Both the position numbers and the translations under genes were made by a program. The notes below the pieces were generated by a model. The model was given only the letters and a program-made list of their open reading frames with translations. It had not been told where the DNA came from and did no database searches. Positions 1 to 8,910 of a stretch of 64,000 nucleotides of DNA are shown piece by piece (the stretch's first letter is position 1; each line of letters opens with the position of its first letter). Source of the stretch: a bacterium (GTDB lineage: Bacteria; Bacillota; Bacilli; Lactobacillales; Streptococcaceae); the NCBI GenBank assembly GCA_905221345.1, contig CAJNCW010000002.1, positions 124,001 to 188,000 on the forward strand, given 5' to 3'.

Positions 1-1083
1 GATTTGCTCTGGACTTGTTCCTTTTGGATAACGGAAGTTGAGGGCAATGGTATTGTCAGCACTTGCTTCGTCAAAGCGGAAGACACCCGCATTCATAGAA
101 AGGGCACCCATCTTTTCATCCACATGAGCAACCTTGAGATTTTCACCCTCATGGTCATTCAAGAGAATCTTACCAGCGATGTCGAGGTAGTCTTTGGCTG
201 GTCCAGCAAAGTCAAATTGGCTGAGAAAGAGTGCTAGGTAAGTAGCTCCATTGACACCTGAAGCAGGCATAGCACCATGGGCAGATTTACCAATCACAGT
301 CACCTTGTACTGACCGTTTTCTTCTTGGAGTTCTCCTCTAAGTTTGTGCTCTGCAACAAAGGCATCTAGTTTAGCTTGCAAGTCAGCCAGGTCACCTGAA
401 ACGACTGCTGTTGCTGACTCCGGTACCATGTTTTCACGCAATCCACCTGTAAAGCTGTGAAGACGAGCAGCACCTGTATTTTCACCTGCAAAGTGGAGGT
501 ATTCTGTGATATTTCCTTTTTCACCATTGATGATAGGGAACTCAGCGTCTGGAGAGAAACCAAAGTCTGGTTTTGCTAGTCCTACGTGCTCAAAGTAGTA
601 GTCCATATCTGCCCAGCCTGATTCTTCGTCTGTTCCGACAATGAAACGAACTTTCTTAGAAGTTGGAAGGCCCAATTCTTTGATGATTTTCAAACCATAG
701 TAACAAGCTGTTGTAGGTCCCTTGTCATCTGAAGCACCACGCGCATAAAGACGACCATCTTTGATAGTTGGCGTGTAAGGATCCGTGTCCCAACCGCTAC
801 CAGCTGGCACCACGTCCATGTGAGCAAAGATTCCGAGAACTTCTTCTCCTTCACCAAACTCAAAATGTCCTGCGTAGTTATCAACATTCTTAGTTGGATA
901 GCCATCACGGTCTGCGATTTCAAGGAATTTTTCCAAGGCTTTTACTGGACCAGGTCCAAATGGATGCTGCGCATCTGCCTTACTATCATCACGTTCTGAG
1001 TTGATTTCCAAAAGGCTAAACAAGTCAGCCAAGAGGTCTTCTTTGCGTTTTTCTACTTCTGCTGTAAAATCAATTGCTGTCAT
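1..1083 (-). CDS. pepV: Dipeptidase PepV (M20 family), 3' end cut by window edge
   Basis: Zinc dipeptidase that releases amino acids from short peptides in the cytosol. Reading down from the ATG at 1081-1083, the protein opens MTAIDFTAEVEKRKEDLL and carries the M20 metal-site segments FAHMDVVPAG (His-x-Asp), ARGASDDKGP (bridging Asp) and GTDEESGW (Glu-Glu), then the lid-domain stretch HSFTGGLRENMVPESA. About 361 codons are visible; PepV proteins are near 465 residues, so roughly the last quarter lies outside the window. It starts 12 bases after the nitroreductase stop and is probably cotranscribed with it. The family call is firm; the PepV name rests on remembered similarity. Confidence 0.9.
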   Translation of the reverse strand, partial: MTAIDFTAEVEKRKEDLLADLFSLLEINSERDDSKADAQHPFGPGPVKALEKFLEIADRDGYPTKNVDNYAGHFEFGEGEEVLGIFAHMDVVPAGSGWDTDPYTPTIKDGRLYARGASDDKGPTTACYYGLKIIKELGLPTSKKVRFIVGTDEESGWADMDYYFEHVGLAKPDFGFSPDAEFPIINGEKGNITEYLHFAGENTGAARLHSFTGGLRENMVPESATAVVSGDLADLQAKLDAFVAEHKLRGELQEENGQYKVTVIGKSAHGAMPASGVNGATYLALFLSQFDFAGPAKDYLDIAGKILLNDHEGENLKVAHVDEKMGALSMNAGVFRFDEASADNTIALNFRYPKGTSPEQI

Positions 1084-1095
1084 TTTTTCTTCCTT

Positions 1096-1701
1096 CTATC
1101 TTTTCTCGATGATTTCATCCACTGGCAAGCGGTAGCTTGGCTCCAATTTTTCGTCTGTGTAACCTACCGTAATCAAGAGTTCTGGGCGGAAACGGTCTTC
1201 AATGTCCAAAACTTCGTTGGCTTTTGATTTATCAAATCCAAGGATAATGTTAGAGCCGATTCCTTGGTCTGTCAGAGCGAGAACCAAGTTCATAGCAACC
1301 AAACCTGCATTGAGGGCTAGGTAGTCGCTGACTTGTTGTTCACTGTAACGCGCAAACTCGGCAGGAAGATTCTTCATAAAGTATTGAAGTTGCTCTTCAG
1401 AAAAGTTATTAGCGCCGCCAACGCGGGCAATCTTGCGGGCCCGTTTGGCAAGATCTGTATCGGTAAATAGGGCAATGGTCACTGGTGCTGATGACACCTG
1501 CTCAAAGTTCGAACCATAAGCTAATTTTGCCAATTCAGCATTTTTCTCACGAACCACCACAAATTTCCAAGGCTGGCTGTTGTGGGCACTTGGAGCTAAA
1601 GTTGCAATTTCGATAGCCGTACGCACATCTTTGGGATCAACCGGTTTATCAGTGAAATGCTTGGTCGCATGGCGTTTTTTGTTTAATTCAAGAAATTTCA
1701 T
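1096..1701 (-). CDS. Nitroreductase family protein
   Basis: FMN-dependent NAD(P)H oxidoreductase of the nitroreductase fold, 201 residues, a typical length. The N-terminus MKFLELNKKRHATKHF holds the conserved Arg/His pair that contacts FMN phosphate. APSAHNSQPWKFVVVR (about residues 37-52) is the family's signature segment, and the later GLVAMNLVLALTDQGIGSNII matches the dimer/FMN helix. The natural substrate cannot be told from sequence; quinones, flavins or nitro compounds are usual for the family. It is first in a likely two-gene unit with pepV. An extended -10 (TG-N-TAGAAT, complement of 1734-1742) lies about 33 bases upstream of the start. Confidence 0.88.
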   Translation of the reverse strand: MKFLELNKKRHATKHFTDKPVDPKDVRTAIEIATLAPSAHNSQPWKFVVVREKNAELAKLAYGSNFEQVSSAPVTIALFTDTDLAKRARKIARVGGANNFSEEQLQYFMKNLPAEFARYSEQQVSDYLALNAGLVAMNLVLALTDQGIGSNIILGFDKSKANEVLDIEDRFRPELLITVGYTDEKLEPSYRLPVDEIIEKR

Positions 1702-1782
1702 AATCGATTTCCTTTTCTAATTCTACTGCTTCCATTCTACCATATTTTGAAAGAGCTTGCAGGGATTTTTCATAGAAAGAAA

Positions 1783-1850
1783 TTGGAACACGGATGAGTA
1801 ACCAAACGAAGTCCATCATTTAAGTCAGGGATTCCCTCATCCAGTTCCAA
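1783..1850. repeat. Inverted repeat in the intergenic region after the phosphoesterase gene
   Basis: Arms TTGGAACACGGATGAG (1783-1798) and CTCATCCAGTTCCAA (1837-1850) pair almost perfectly around a loop of about 38 bases. On the minus strand the right edge of the structure is followed by a T-rich stretch (TTTCTTTCT), so it may end the uvrC-phosphoesterase transcript. The large loop is unusual for a simple terminator, so a small degenerate mobile repeat is an alternative. Confidence 0.5.
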
Positions 1851-1872
1851 CTATTTTTCAGGGGGTAAAAAA

Positions 1873-2727
1873 CTAGTCTACCTTATATTCTGACTTTATA
1901 GCCTCCAAAAATTCTTTCACATCCTCTACATATCCATGCTTTTCAATTAAGCTGGTTAAGAGTTCTAGATTGTGCCCCCGATAGTTGTCATCTCGGCGTA
2001 GTTCTTCATACATTTCGATAAAGGGAAGTCCCTTAGACTTGGCCAATTCTAACTCCGCTTCATAATCATAAGAAACTTTTCGGAATAGAATATTTACCAA
2101 TTCCCCATCTTCCACTTCTATCACGGCATACTGGGCACGGTGATTTTTTAACGCCTCCCAATCAAAATAGGGCATGCCAATCGTACCTGGATTGATGATT
2201 TGTTGCCCTTGACTGCCGTAACGAAGCAACTGCTTGTGGACATGACCATAGATTGCCACGTCCGTTTCCTCATCTAGGAGTTGGTCAAATTTATCTGTGT
2301 TGTTCCCAACAGACAGATCCCCACCATAGTTTTTGTCAGGCAAATTATGAGAAAGAGAAAAGCGCAGTCCGTCAACTTCTTTCTTTTCCAGCAAAGGCAA
2401 GCTTCGTAGCCAGACAATCGTTTCAGGATCCATTCGCTCCATCAAAAACTGGGTCATACGTAAGAGCTGGACTTCCTGTGGGTCTTCTAAGCCATATTGC
2501 CCATCTAAAGCCTCTAAGACACAATCATCCCAATTGCCTCGAACACTTGCAGTGATAGGAAGGTCCTTTAACAGAGCGACCAAGTCATTTGCACCTGGAC
2601 CCGGGAGGAAAACGTCTCCCATAAGCCAGTATTCACTGACTCCTTGATTTTTAGCATCTGCAATAACTGCTTCTAGTGCCGTTGCATTGCCATGAATATC
2701 TGATAAAATTGCGATTTTATTGTTCAT
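1873..2727 (-). CDS. Calcineurin-like metallophosphoesterase, copy 1
   Basis: Predicted cytosolic phosphoesterase of 284 residues. The N-terminus has the metal motif [14 protein letters not shown] (DxH), then [12 protein letters not shown] (GDxx), RGNWDD (GNWDD in place of GNHD/E), SLSHNLPDK, and [11 protein letters not shown] (GHxH) followed by [11 protein letters not shown]. All dinuclear-metal ligands seem present. The substrate is unknown. Its start overlaps the uvrC stop by 11 bases, so the two are translationally coupled. A second gene of the same family lies at 18634-19476, with the same motif order and the same C-terminal tail segment (Y-D-x-E-A-E-L-x-L-A-K). Confidence 0.85.
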   Translation of the reverse strand: MNNKIAILSDIHGNATALEAVIADAKNQGVSEYWLMGDVFLPGPGANDLVALLKDLPITASVRGNWDDCVLEALDGQYGLEDPQEVQLLRMTQFLMERMDPETIVWLRSLPLLEKKEVDGLRFSLSHNLPDKNYGGDLSVGNNTDKFDQLLDEETDVAIYGHVHKQLLRYGSQGQQIINPGTIGMPYFDWEALKNHRAQYAVIEVEDGELVNILFRKVSYDYEAELELAKSKGLPFIEMYEELRRDDNYRGHNLELLTSLIEKHGYVEDVKEFLEAIKSEYKVD

Positions 2728-4564
2728 GATGATTTCCTTCCGTTTGGTAATCTACTCTCTCTTCCGCCACTTGAGCCAATTCTACTTCTTCCTGAGGGTT
2801 CAACTTCCTCTGAACTGCTTCTGCGACTGCCCTTGGTACCCCAACTTCGACAATCTCATCCACACTAGCTTCCTTGATTTTAGTGAGAGACTTGAAATAC
2901 TTCATGAGATTCTGCTTGCGCTTAGGCCCCAGACCATCAATCCCATCCAATTGAGATGAAAAAGAATTTTTTGAGCGAAGTTGGCGGTGAAAAGTGATGG
3001 CAAAGCGGTGCACCTCATCCTGGATGCGTTGGAGGAGGAAAAATTCCTGAGAATTGCGAGACAGCTCCACCACTTCCAGTGGATCTCCAAAGAGCAACTC
3101 ATGGGTTTGGTGCTTGTCATTCTTTTGCAGACCTGCAATTGGGATATCCAAACCTAGCTCTTCTTGGATGACTTGCTTAGCGATATTGACTTGACCTTGT
3201 CCCCCATCGATAACAATCAAATCTGGCGGGGTCAAGCCCTCACGTTGAACTCGCCCATAACGTCTGCGGATAACTTCACGCATACTGGCATAGTCGTCTG
3301 GACCAACAACCGTTTTTATCTTGTACTTACGGTAATCCTTCTTACTTGGTTTGCCATTAACAAAGACCACCATAGCTGAAACAGGGCTGGTTCCCATGAT
3401 ATTAGAGTTATCAAAGGACTCAATTCGAACTGGAGTCGGTATTTGGAGCAAGCGTCCTAGATTTTCAATAGCCCCTTGGGTCTTTTCGACAGATTTTTCT
3501 AGCAGGTTAAATTTCTGCTCCAGACTAACACGGGCATTCTTTATAGCTAAATTGATCAGTTGTTTTTTCTCACCACGTTGGGGCTTGAGAATCTTAGTAT
3601 CCACCAAGGCCTTAACGGCTTCTTCATCAATATCCTGCGGAATCAATACCTCATTGGGAACCAGGTGAGATTTTTCTTGATAGAATTGTCCCACATAGGT
3701 CAAAAAGTCCTCATCTGGATCATTGTAGTAGGGGAAGAGATTAACATCCCGCTCGATGAGTTTTCCCTGACGGACAAAGAAAACCTGAACACACATCCAG
3801 CCCTTGTCCACATAGTAGCCAAAGACATCGCGATTTTGGAGATCCTTAGCCATGACCCGTTGCTTGGTTCGAAGCGTTCCAATGGCTTGAATCAGGTCAC
3901 GGTATTCCGCCGCACGTTCAAATTCCATAGTCTGAGCTGCCGCTGCCATCTTCCCCTTGAGATCATCAATGATTTTGTCATCCTGCCCTTTTAGGAAATC
4001 AGAAACCTCCTGAGCCATGGACTTGAAATAGGACTCATCTTTTTTACAGATGGTGTGAGCCATACACTGGCCGATATGGTAATAAAAACAGACCTTAGAC
4101 GGCGGATTGGTGCACTTACGAAAAGGGAAAATCCGATCCAAGAGTCGCTTGATTTCATTGGCTGCCCCCACATCTGGATAGGGGCCAAAATAAAGACCCC
4201 CATCCTTTTTGACCTGACGGGTGATAATCAATCGAGGATAGCGCTCATTGGTAATTTTGATGAAGGGATAAGACTTGTCATCCTTGAGCATGATATTGTA
4301 CTTGGGCTTATTTTCCTTAATCAGGTTGATTTCTAGGAGAAGTGCCTCAATATTGGACTCAGTGACGATAAATTCAAAATCCACAATTTCAGACACCAGA
4401 GCCTCCGTCTTGGTATCATGACTTCCACGGAAATAGGATCGCACGCGATTGCGCAGATTTTTAGCCTTTCCTACATAGATAATGGTGCCATTTTTATCCT
4501 TGTGAATGTAGCATCCAGGACTGGTCGGCAAGAGCTCTAGTTTTGATTTGATCAAGTTATTCAT
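2717..4564 (-). CDS. uvrC: Excinuclease ABC subunit C
   Basis: Makes the 3' and 5' incisions around bulky DNA lesions in nucleotide excision repair with UvrA/UvrB. The protein is 615 residues when started at [12 protein letters not shown] (4564). A longer frame to 4603 adds 13 residues without support. Domains in order: GIY-YIG nuclease ([21 protein letters not shown], residues about 14-35, with the catalytic Arg region following), a UVR segment ([15 protein letters not shown], about 205-220), the RNase H-like endonuclease half ([12 protein letters not shown] with DNS acidic motif), and C-terminal helix-hairpin-helix pairs ([19 protein letters not shown]). It is followed by the overlapping phosphoesterase gene. 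Confidence 0.96.
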   Translation of the reverse strand: MNNLIKSKLELLPTSPGCYIHKDKNGTIIYVGKAKNLRNRVRSYFRGSHDTKTEALVSEIVDFEFIVTESNIEALLLEINLIKENKPKYNIMLKDDKSYPFIKITNERYPRLIITRQVKKDGGLYFGPYPDVGAANEIKRLLDRIFPFRKCTNPPSKVCFYYHIGQCMAHTICKKDESYFKSMAQEVSDFLKGQDDKIIDDLKGKMAAAAQTMEFERAAEYRDLIQAIGTLRTKQRVMAKDLQNRDVFGYYVDKGWMCVQVFFVRQGKLIERDVNLFPYYNDPDEDFLTYVGQFYQEKSHLVPNEVLIPQDIDEEAVKALVDTKILKPQRGEKKQLINLAIKNARVSLEQKFNLLEKSVEKTQGAIENLGRLLQIPTPVRIESFDNSNIMGTSPVSAMVVFVNGKPSKKDYRKYKIKTVVGPDDYASMREVIRRRYGRVQREGLTPPDLIVIDGGQGQVNIAKQVIQEELGLDIPIAGLQKNDKHQTHELLFGDPLEVVELSRNSQEFFLLQRIQDEVHRFAITFHRQLRSKNSFSSQLDGIDGLGPKRKQNLMKYFKSLTKIKEASVDEIVEVGVPRAVAEAVQRKLNPQEEVELAQVAEERVDYQTEGNHHEQ

Positions 4565-4601
4565 AGTTCCATTATAGCAAAAAGGCCGTAACAGGACGAA
4601 C

Positions 4602-4636
4602 AAAAAGCCCCACCAACCGCTTGATGGAGGAGCTTT
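4602..4636 (-). terminator. Intrinsic terminator after the matrixin-type protease gene
   Basis: Read on the minus strand, AAAGCTCCTCCATCAA pairs with TTGGTGGGGCTTT (some G-U pairs) around GCGG and runs into TTTTT. It lies 30 bases past the stop at 4666. Confidence 0.75.
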
Positions 4637-4665
4637 GATTTCTTTTCGGATTGCACCAACTTCAT

Positions 4666-5367
4666 CTAGTCGCTACTGGTATAGAGTTCTTGAACAGCTT
4701 TCACATCCTGGGGCTGAATCCCATAGTAGGAACCTGCCGGCTGCATGACAGAAGTTTCGTTGGTATGATCCAATCCGATGGCATGCCCCAGCTCGTGCTC
4801 CGCCGTGTGCACGATCCGTTCATAAGAATAACCATAACTTGGATTGGATAGATAATGGTGATTCAAGCGAACCGTTACAGATATAAATTGATTGGTTAAC
4901 AAATTGGTTTGACTCTCGGCTTGACCAGCTACAGCGGTCGATCCATCATTCATTTCACTTGCCACAATATCTGCCTGGCTAGGATCCGCAACCACCTCAA
5001 AGGTAAAAGCTCCCGTTTGATTCCAGTTTTTTATAGCTTCTGCATAGGCAGCTTGGAAGGTCTCATCCATTTGAGGCTCAATATAGATGCGAGCTGAGGC
5101 CTGAGCCCACTTGCCTTCTGCATGTTGGTGACTGTCTGTCTGAGACAAGACTTCCAGCGTTCCCGTCTCTTTCCATTGATTCCAGCCACCTTGACCAATC
5201 TGGCTCATTTTTTCAACCTGATTGACCGCAGAATGAAAATCACCTGTCAGATACCAAACCACTCCAAAGGTAATGAGCAGTAGAATGACCACAGTCCAAA
5301 CCAGACGCCAGAAGAAACGCCAAATTCCCAAAAGAAATCGGAAGAATAATCGAATAATCCAGAACAT
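4666..5367 (-). CDS. Membrane-anchored matrixin-type zinc metalloprotease
   Basis: 233 residues. A hydrophobic N-terminal segment (about residues 1-40, rich in W/F/L, with no clear signal peptidase site) should anchor it in the membrane, leaving the rest outside. The C-terminal part has the extended zinc site [12 protein letters not shown] (HExxHxxGxxH) and then SVMQPAG, a Met-turn like that of matrixins (M10/metzincins). The preceding [10 protein letters not shown] region matches the substrate-side strand. Targets are unknown; surface protein processing is an inference. It has its own terminator and is separated from murN by a long hairpin. Confidence 0.82.
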   Translation of the reverse strand: MFWIIRLFFRFLLGIWRFFWRLVWTVVILLLITFGVVWYLTGDFHSAVNQVEKMSQIGQGGWNQWKETGTLEVLSQTDSHQHAEGKWAQASARIYIEPQMDETFQAAYAEAIKNWNQTGAFTFEVVADPSQADIVASEMNDGSTAVAGQAESQTNLLTNQFISVTVRLNHHYLSNPSYGYSYERIVHTAEHELGHAIGLDHTNETSVMQPAGSYYGIQPQDVKAVQELYTSSD

Positions 5368-5391
5368 GACGTCCCACCTTTCATAAAAATA

Positions 5392-5436
5392 AGAATCTAT
5401 CTTGAAATCACATTCTCCTTAATCAAGATAGATTCT
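5392..5436 (-). terminator. Long hairpin terminator after murN
   Basis: A perfect 13-14 bp stem (AGAATCTATCTTGA at 5392-5405 and TCAAGATAGATTCT at 5423-5436) with a 17-base loop, followed on the minus strand by TATTTTTA. It separates murN from the protease gene. Confidence 0.75.
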
Positions 5437-5486
5437 CTATTTTACTGAAGAAAGCTGAAAGAAATCTAAACACTGACTCTTCAAAC

Positions 5487-6719
5487 TCAACGTCTTAATA
5501 ATTTCTTTAACAATTGAATACACTTATATTTCAATGGAGATGGATAATAACGAAATGTTCCAGCCTTACGCACAATATAGCCATTAAAATTTTGTTTAAA
5601 GCGTAACACGCCATCACTACCATCAAAAACCCCCTGAATACCTAGGAAGTTGTATTTAGGTATTCCACGTTTTATGCTTTCCAACATAACATATTTCTGA
5701 AGCAAGGCTGGTGCATAGAACTTATTAAATTCAGTGTAGGAACCACTAAAGAGATAAGTCGTTTCCTGAGGCGTATAAACAAATAAACTACCGGCTAAAA
5801 CAATATCTTCTTCCCCATATTTTTCAATCAAGTCTCGTGCTTCTGCTTTTCGAACTTCAAAAGTTTCAAATTGACTAGAATATTCTCTCATTTGATTTTG
5901 TTTTTTCTCAGAATGAGGATTTTTACTCAAACCAAATCGCAACTTGTCCAAAATTTCTTCTACTTTACTTTGCTCACCTTGCAATTTGCTCATATACTCT
6001 GAAAAATTCAAGGTTGCTATGAGAAACTCAGCACTCTCTCCAAATGAATCATAAAAATGCTCATAATATTCTAAACTTTTATCACTATATTTTCTACGTT
6101 CAGAGGTTTCTTTTGTTATATTCTTAAAAATCGATAGTTCTTCACGTTTTAACTTTTTCAACCGAATACCAAAAGTTTCAGCTTTTTTCACCAAAGGTTT
6201 ACCCTTTTTACTAAAATTTTTAAGCAAATTCTTTTCAGTTAATTCAGTCAAATCCTTATAATATAACCAATTTGGTTCTCCACCTGGATAACCTGTTGTC
6301 AATCCATCAAATTGATACCCTAAATCAGTCAAACCCTGAATAATACTTTTTTTCTCAACATCTATTGGATTACCTTCACTATCAAAAGTTTGATAAGTTT
6401 CATAAGGTTTTACAACCAACTCTAATGCACCATTTTGTTTTGCATATTCCTTTAAAGCAAAATAAAATTCTGAAAGAAACTCTTTTTTAGTATAGATTGG
6501 ACCCGAATTGATTTCCATATGAAATCCACCTAACATCGGTAAGCAATAAACTAGAGCAGCAACCTGAATTTCTCCTTTCTGCTTTAAAGAAAGGTAAGTT
6601 ACTTTAGCTCCCCTTTTTTCTAGCAAATTTCCCATCTGGACAGATTGCATAAAAGAACGACAAGAAACCGTTTCCGAATAACATTGAAACTCTTCTTTAG
6701 TGAGTGTAGTCAGTGTCAT
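5487..6719 (-). CDS. murN: MurN, FemX-family aminoacyltransferase (second branch residue)
   Basis: In pneumococci MurN adds the second residue (alanine) of the dipeptide branch on the lipid II stem lysine, using Ala-tRNA. The 410-residue protein matches MurN length. It shows the FemABX layout: an N-terminal GNAT-like half, a basic central segment KKGKPLVKKAETFGIRLKKL, a coiled-coil arm (about residues 245-290, LQGEQSKVEEILDKLRFGL), and a second GNAT half ending YNFLGIQGVFDGSDGVLRFKQNFNG, the family signature. It follows murM by 4 bases, so the pair is one operon. Local base composition is visibly AT-rich (about one third G+C by hand count in places). Confidence 0.93.
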   Translation of the reverse strand: MTLTTLTKEEFQCYSETVSCRSFMQSVQMGNLLEKRGAKVTYLSLKQKGEIQVAALVYCLPMLGGFHMEINSGPIYTKKEFLSEFYFALKEYAKQNGALELVVKPYETYQTFDSEGNPIDVEKKSIIQGLTDLGYQFDGLTTGYPGGEPNWLYYKDLTELTEKNLLKNFSKKGKPLVKKAETFGIRLKKLKREELSIFKNITKETSERRKYSDKSLEYYEHFYDSFGESAEFLIATLNFSEYMSKLQGEQSKVEEILDKLRFGLSKNPHSEKKQNQMREYSSQFETFEVRKAEARDLIEKYGEEDIVLAGSLFVYTPQETTYLFSGSYTEFNKFYAPALLQKYVMLESIKRGIPKYNFLGIQGVFDGSDGVLRFKQNFNGYIVRKAGTFRYYPSPLKYKCIQLLKKLLRR

Positions 6720-6723
6720 ATAC

Positions 6724-7947
6724 TTACCTTCTATGATATTTTTTTCTTAATTTTTTACGAAAATCAAAAATAAGGCTAATTATAGGATATAGGGGATGAG
6801 TAGGTAATGTGAACTCACCAAGATACTCCTCAATAGTCGGATTAAAATTTGCTTTAAAACGATAAAGACCACCATCTCTAGCATGCTCAATCCCCCCAAG
6901 ATTTTGCCATAAAGAGCCACGCTCGAAAGCATGATGAGCCGTCTTATACCAGGTCAGAATTGGCGCATTATAGCGTTTAAATTCTTCATCCATACCCGCA
7001 TATAGATTAACAGAGGTCTGACCAAACTCTAATGTCAAAGTCGCTGCTAAGGGCGCAATCAAAACACCTGCAGAAATATGTTTTTTCAAAAACATAATTT
7101 CCTCGTCTAAGCGTTCTTTTTCTTGCAATCTAGCTTGAAATTTTGGTGACTTAGTTGTATTCACTAAGGACTGCATAAAAATTTGATTTTGGGTCCACTG
7201 ATCTTCTAACTCCTGTAATCGCTCAGATAAATCAAGGGTTGAAAGCGTGATATAGGCATGATTTTGAAAAGTTAACAATAAACTTCTGTAATAAGCTTCA
7301 TTCCTTAAGGAAATATTTTTGCGTGCCTCTGTTTTCTTCATCAAAAGAGAAAAAGAATCTAACAATTCTATTCCACCATACTGAACCTTAATTCCCTTAT
7401 TCTGTGCTGTTCGAATAGCTTGTTTTGTTGACTTCGAAAGTTTATCTTCACCAAAATTTTCCTTATATATTTTCGCCTGAATACGAGGCTGAATAGTATC
7501 AGCCATCCCAGTTGTTTTACCAGACCAAATAAAACCTAACTCTCTGAGGTATTGAAGTGTCACTAATGTTTCTGAATAATCTGAGTCTTGTTTATTGAGA
7601 ACAGTTTTACTTAAACAAAGAGTTGGATCAATTTTGATAAATAAGGCACGTTTCCTTTTTACAATATCTCTAAGTGAAGTAAATACAAACTCCACCAAGG
7701 CCCTGTTAGTATAATCCATAATTGGCCCCCTAGCAATATAGCACATCGTGAAACCAAAGGGCAAGGATCTATAAAGCAAACTGGACACACCTACTAGTTT
7801 ATCATCCTTGTAAAAGCCAACTTTTTCATTTCCCCATTCACTTTTTACACTCGCCCAAGCGCTACTTTGCAATATATTCACTAAAGGACTCTGTCTAACA
7901 AACTCATCGTGTTCCTCATCAGGAATATCAACTTGATAACGATACAT
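6724..7947 (-). CDS. murM: MurM, FemX-family aminoacyltransferase (first branch residue)
   Basis: MurM attaches L-Ala or L-Ser from charged tRNA to the lysine of lipid II, starting the branched cross-bridge. In pneumococcus its activity is required for high-level penicillin resistance. The 407-residue product has the FemABX features: two GNAT-like halves, a helical arm (about 225-270, LQELEDQWTQNQ...ARLQEKERLDEEIMFLKK), and the closing signature WQNLGGIEHARDGGLYRFKANFNP. It is the first gene of murMN, and the two genes are mutual paralogues. Which amino acid it prefers cannot be judged here. Confidence 0.93.
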   Translation of the reverse strand: MYRYQVDIPDEEHDEFVRQSPLVNILQSSAWASVKSEWGNEKVGFYKDDKLVGVSSLLYRSLPFGFTMCYIARGPIMDYTNRALVEFVFTSLRDIVKRKRALFIKIDPTLCLSKTVLNKQDSDYSETLVTLQYLRELGFIWSGKTTGMADTIQPRIQAKIYKENFGEDKLSKSTKQAIRTAQNKGIKVQYGGIELLDSFSLLMKKTEARKNISLRNEAYYRSLLLTFQNHAYITLSTLDLSERLQELEDQWTQNQIFMQSLVNTTKSPKFQARLQEKERLDEEIMFLKKHISAGVLIAPLAATLTLEFGQTSVNLYAGMDEEFKRYNAPILTWYKTAHHAFERGSLWQNLGGIEHARDGGLYRFKANFNPTIEEYLGEFTLPTHPLYPIISLIFDFRKKLRKKYHRR

Positions 7948-8062
7948 TTACTTTCCATTCTTTTTGCGATAAATATTAGCTTTATTTTACTATTTTTTTG
8001 AAAAAAAATAAAGAAAAAATAATTGGATCCCTTGCTCTGTCACCTCACTAGTATTAATAAAA

Positions 8063-8842
8063 TCAACTTAAACGCTCTTCCAAGACAAAGTCAATTGGTA
8101 GAGTAGCCAAAAAACGCTCCAATTGTTTTTCCCAATAGTACCACTCGTGCTTACCTGGACTATGACTATAGGTCACCTCAAAACCAAGCTTTTTGAGGTT
8201 TCTCACTGCGAGATTATTGGCAGAGTAGAGATAATCTTGCTCTCCACACCAAGCCCATAGTTTGGTCTTTTTATCGGATTTTGCAGCCATGCTTTCAAGC
8301 GAATGAGGACTAGCTGTCCAGTCTTTAATCTCTCCAAAAATTCCTCGCCAGTAGGCAAGCGATCCCAGATCCTGACTTTCAGGAGAAAATTCTTGAAAAC
8401 TGAGCGCACCAGAAAAACTAGCCGCATGAGAAAAACGATTCGTCGATAGAGCGAGTTTAAAGGAGCCGTAGCCACCCATGGAGAGGCCTGCAATAAAGGT
8501 CTTTTCTCGCTTGCTGGTCATATTGGGGAAGAAACGTTTCATAACCTGAGGTAACTCTTCTGCTAGAGCAGTAAAGTAGTTAAAACCGTACTGGGTATCT
8601 GTGTACCAGCCATTGCTAGTATTGGGCATGATAACAATGAGATTGGTTCCGCGCAACAAGCGTTCGACATTGGTACGTTTGAGCCAGCTATTTTGATTTC
8701 CTGACATTCCGTGCAAAAGATAAAGGACAGGAATATCTGTGCAATCTGGTTCAGTCACCCGACTAGCATCTGGATAGAGTACGATAACGCCCCACTCCAT
8801 ATCCAAAACTTCTGAGTAATACTCAATATTCATAACTGCCAT
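8063..8842 (-). CDS. estA: EstA-type tributyrin esterase
   Basis: Serine hydrolase of the esterase D/antigen 85-like fold, 259 residues. The oxyanion segment [15 protein letters not shown] is followed by the nucleophile elbow GLSMGGYGS (Ser in GxSxG) and a late His in [10 protein letters not shown]; the Asp is probably in [10 protein letters not shown]. Streptococcal EstA cleaves short acyl esters and can deacetylate sugars. There is no signal peptide, so it is cytosolic by sequence. The start at 8842 is supported by AAAGGAG six bases upstream. It stands alone after the RNase J2 terminator. Confidence 0.88.
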   Translation of the reverse strand: MAVMNIEYYSEVLDMEWGVIVLYPDASRVTEPDCTDIPVLYLLHGMSGNQNSWLKRTNVERLLRGTNLIVIMPNTSNGWYTDTQYGFNYFTALAEELPQVMKRFFPNMTSKREKTFIAGLSMGGYGSFKLALSTNRFSHAASFSGALSFQEFSPESQDLGSLAYWRGIFGEIKDWTASPHSLESMAAKSDKKTKLWAWCGEQDYLYSANNLAVRNLKKLGFEVTYSHSPGKHEWYYWEKQLERFLATLPIDFVLEERLS

Positions 8843-8867
8843 GGTTTTCTCCTTTTACTATTCTATA

Positions 8868-8895
8868 AGAAAAAGCCGAATTTCGACTTTTTCTG
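8868..8895 (-). terminator. Intrinsic terminator after the RNase J2 gene
   Basis: AGAAAAAGTCGAA / TTCGGCTTTTTCT is a nearly perfect self-complementary hairpin just after the stop at 8911. It has A/T runs on both sides and could work in both directions. Confidence 0.75.
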
Positions 8896-8910
8896 TAGGT
8901 ATTCTGCTTA

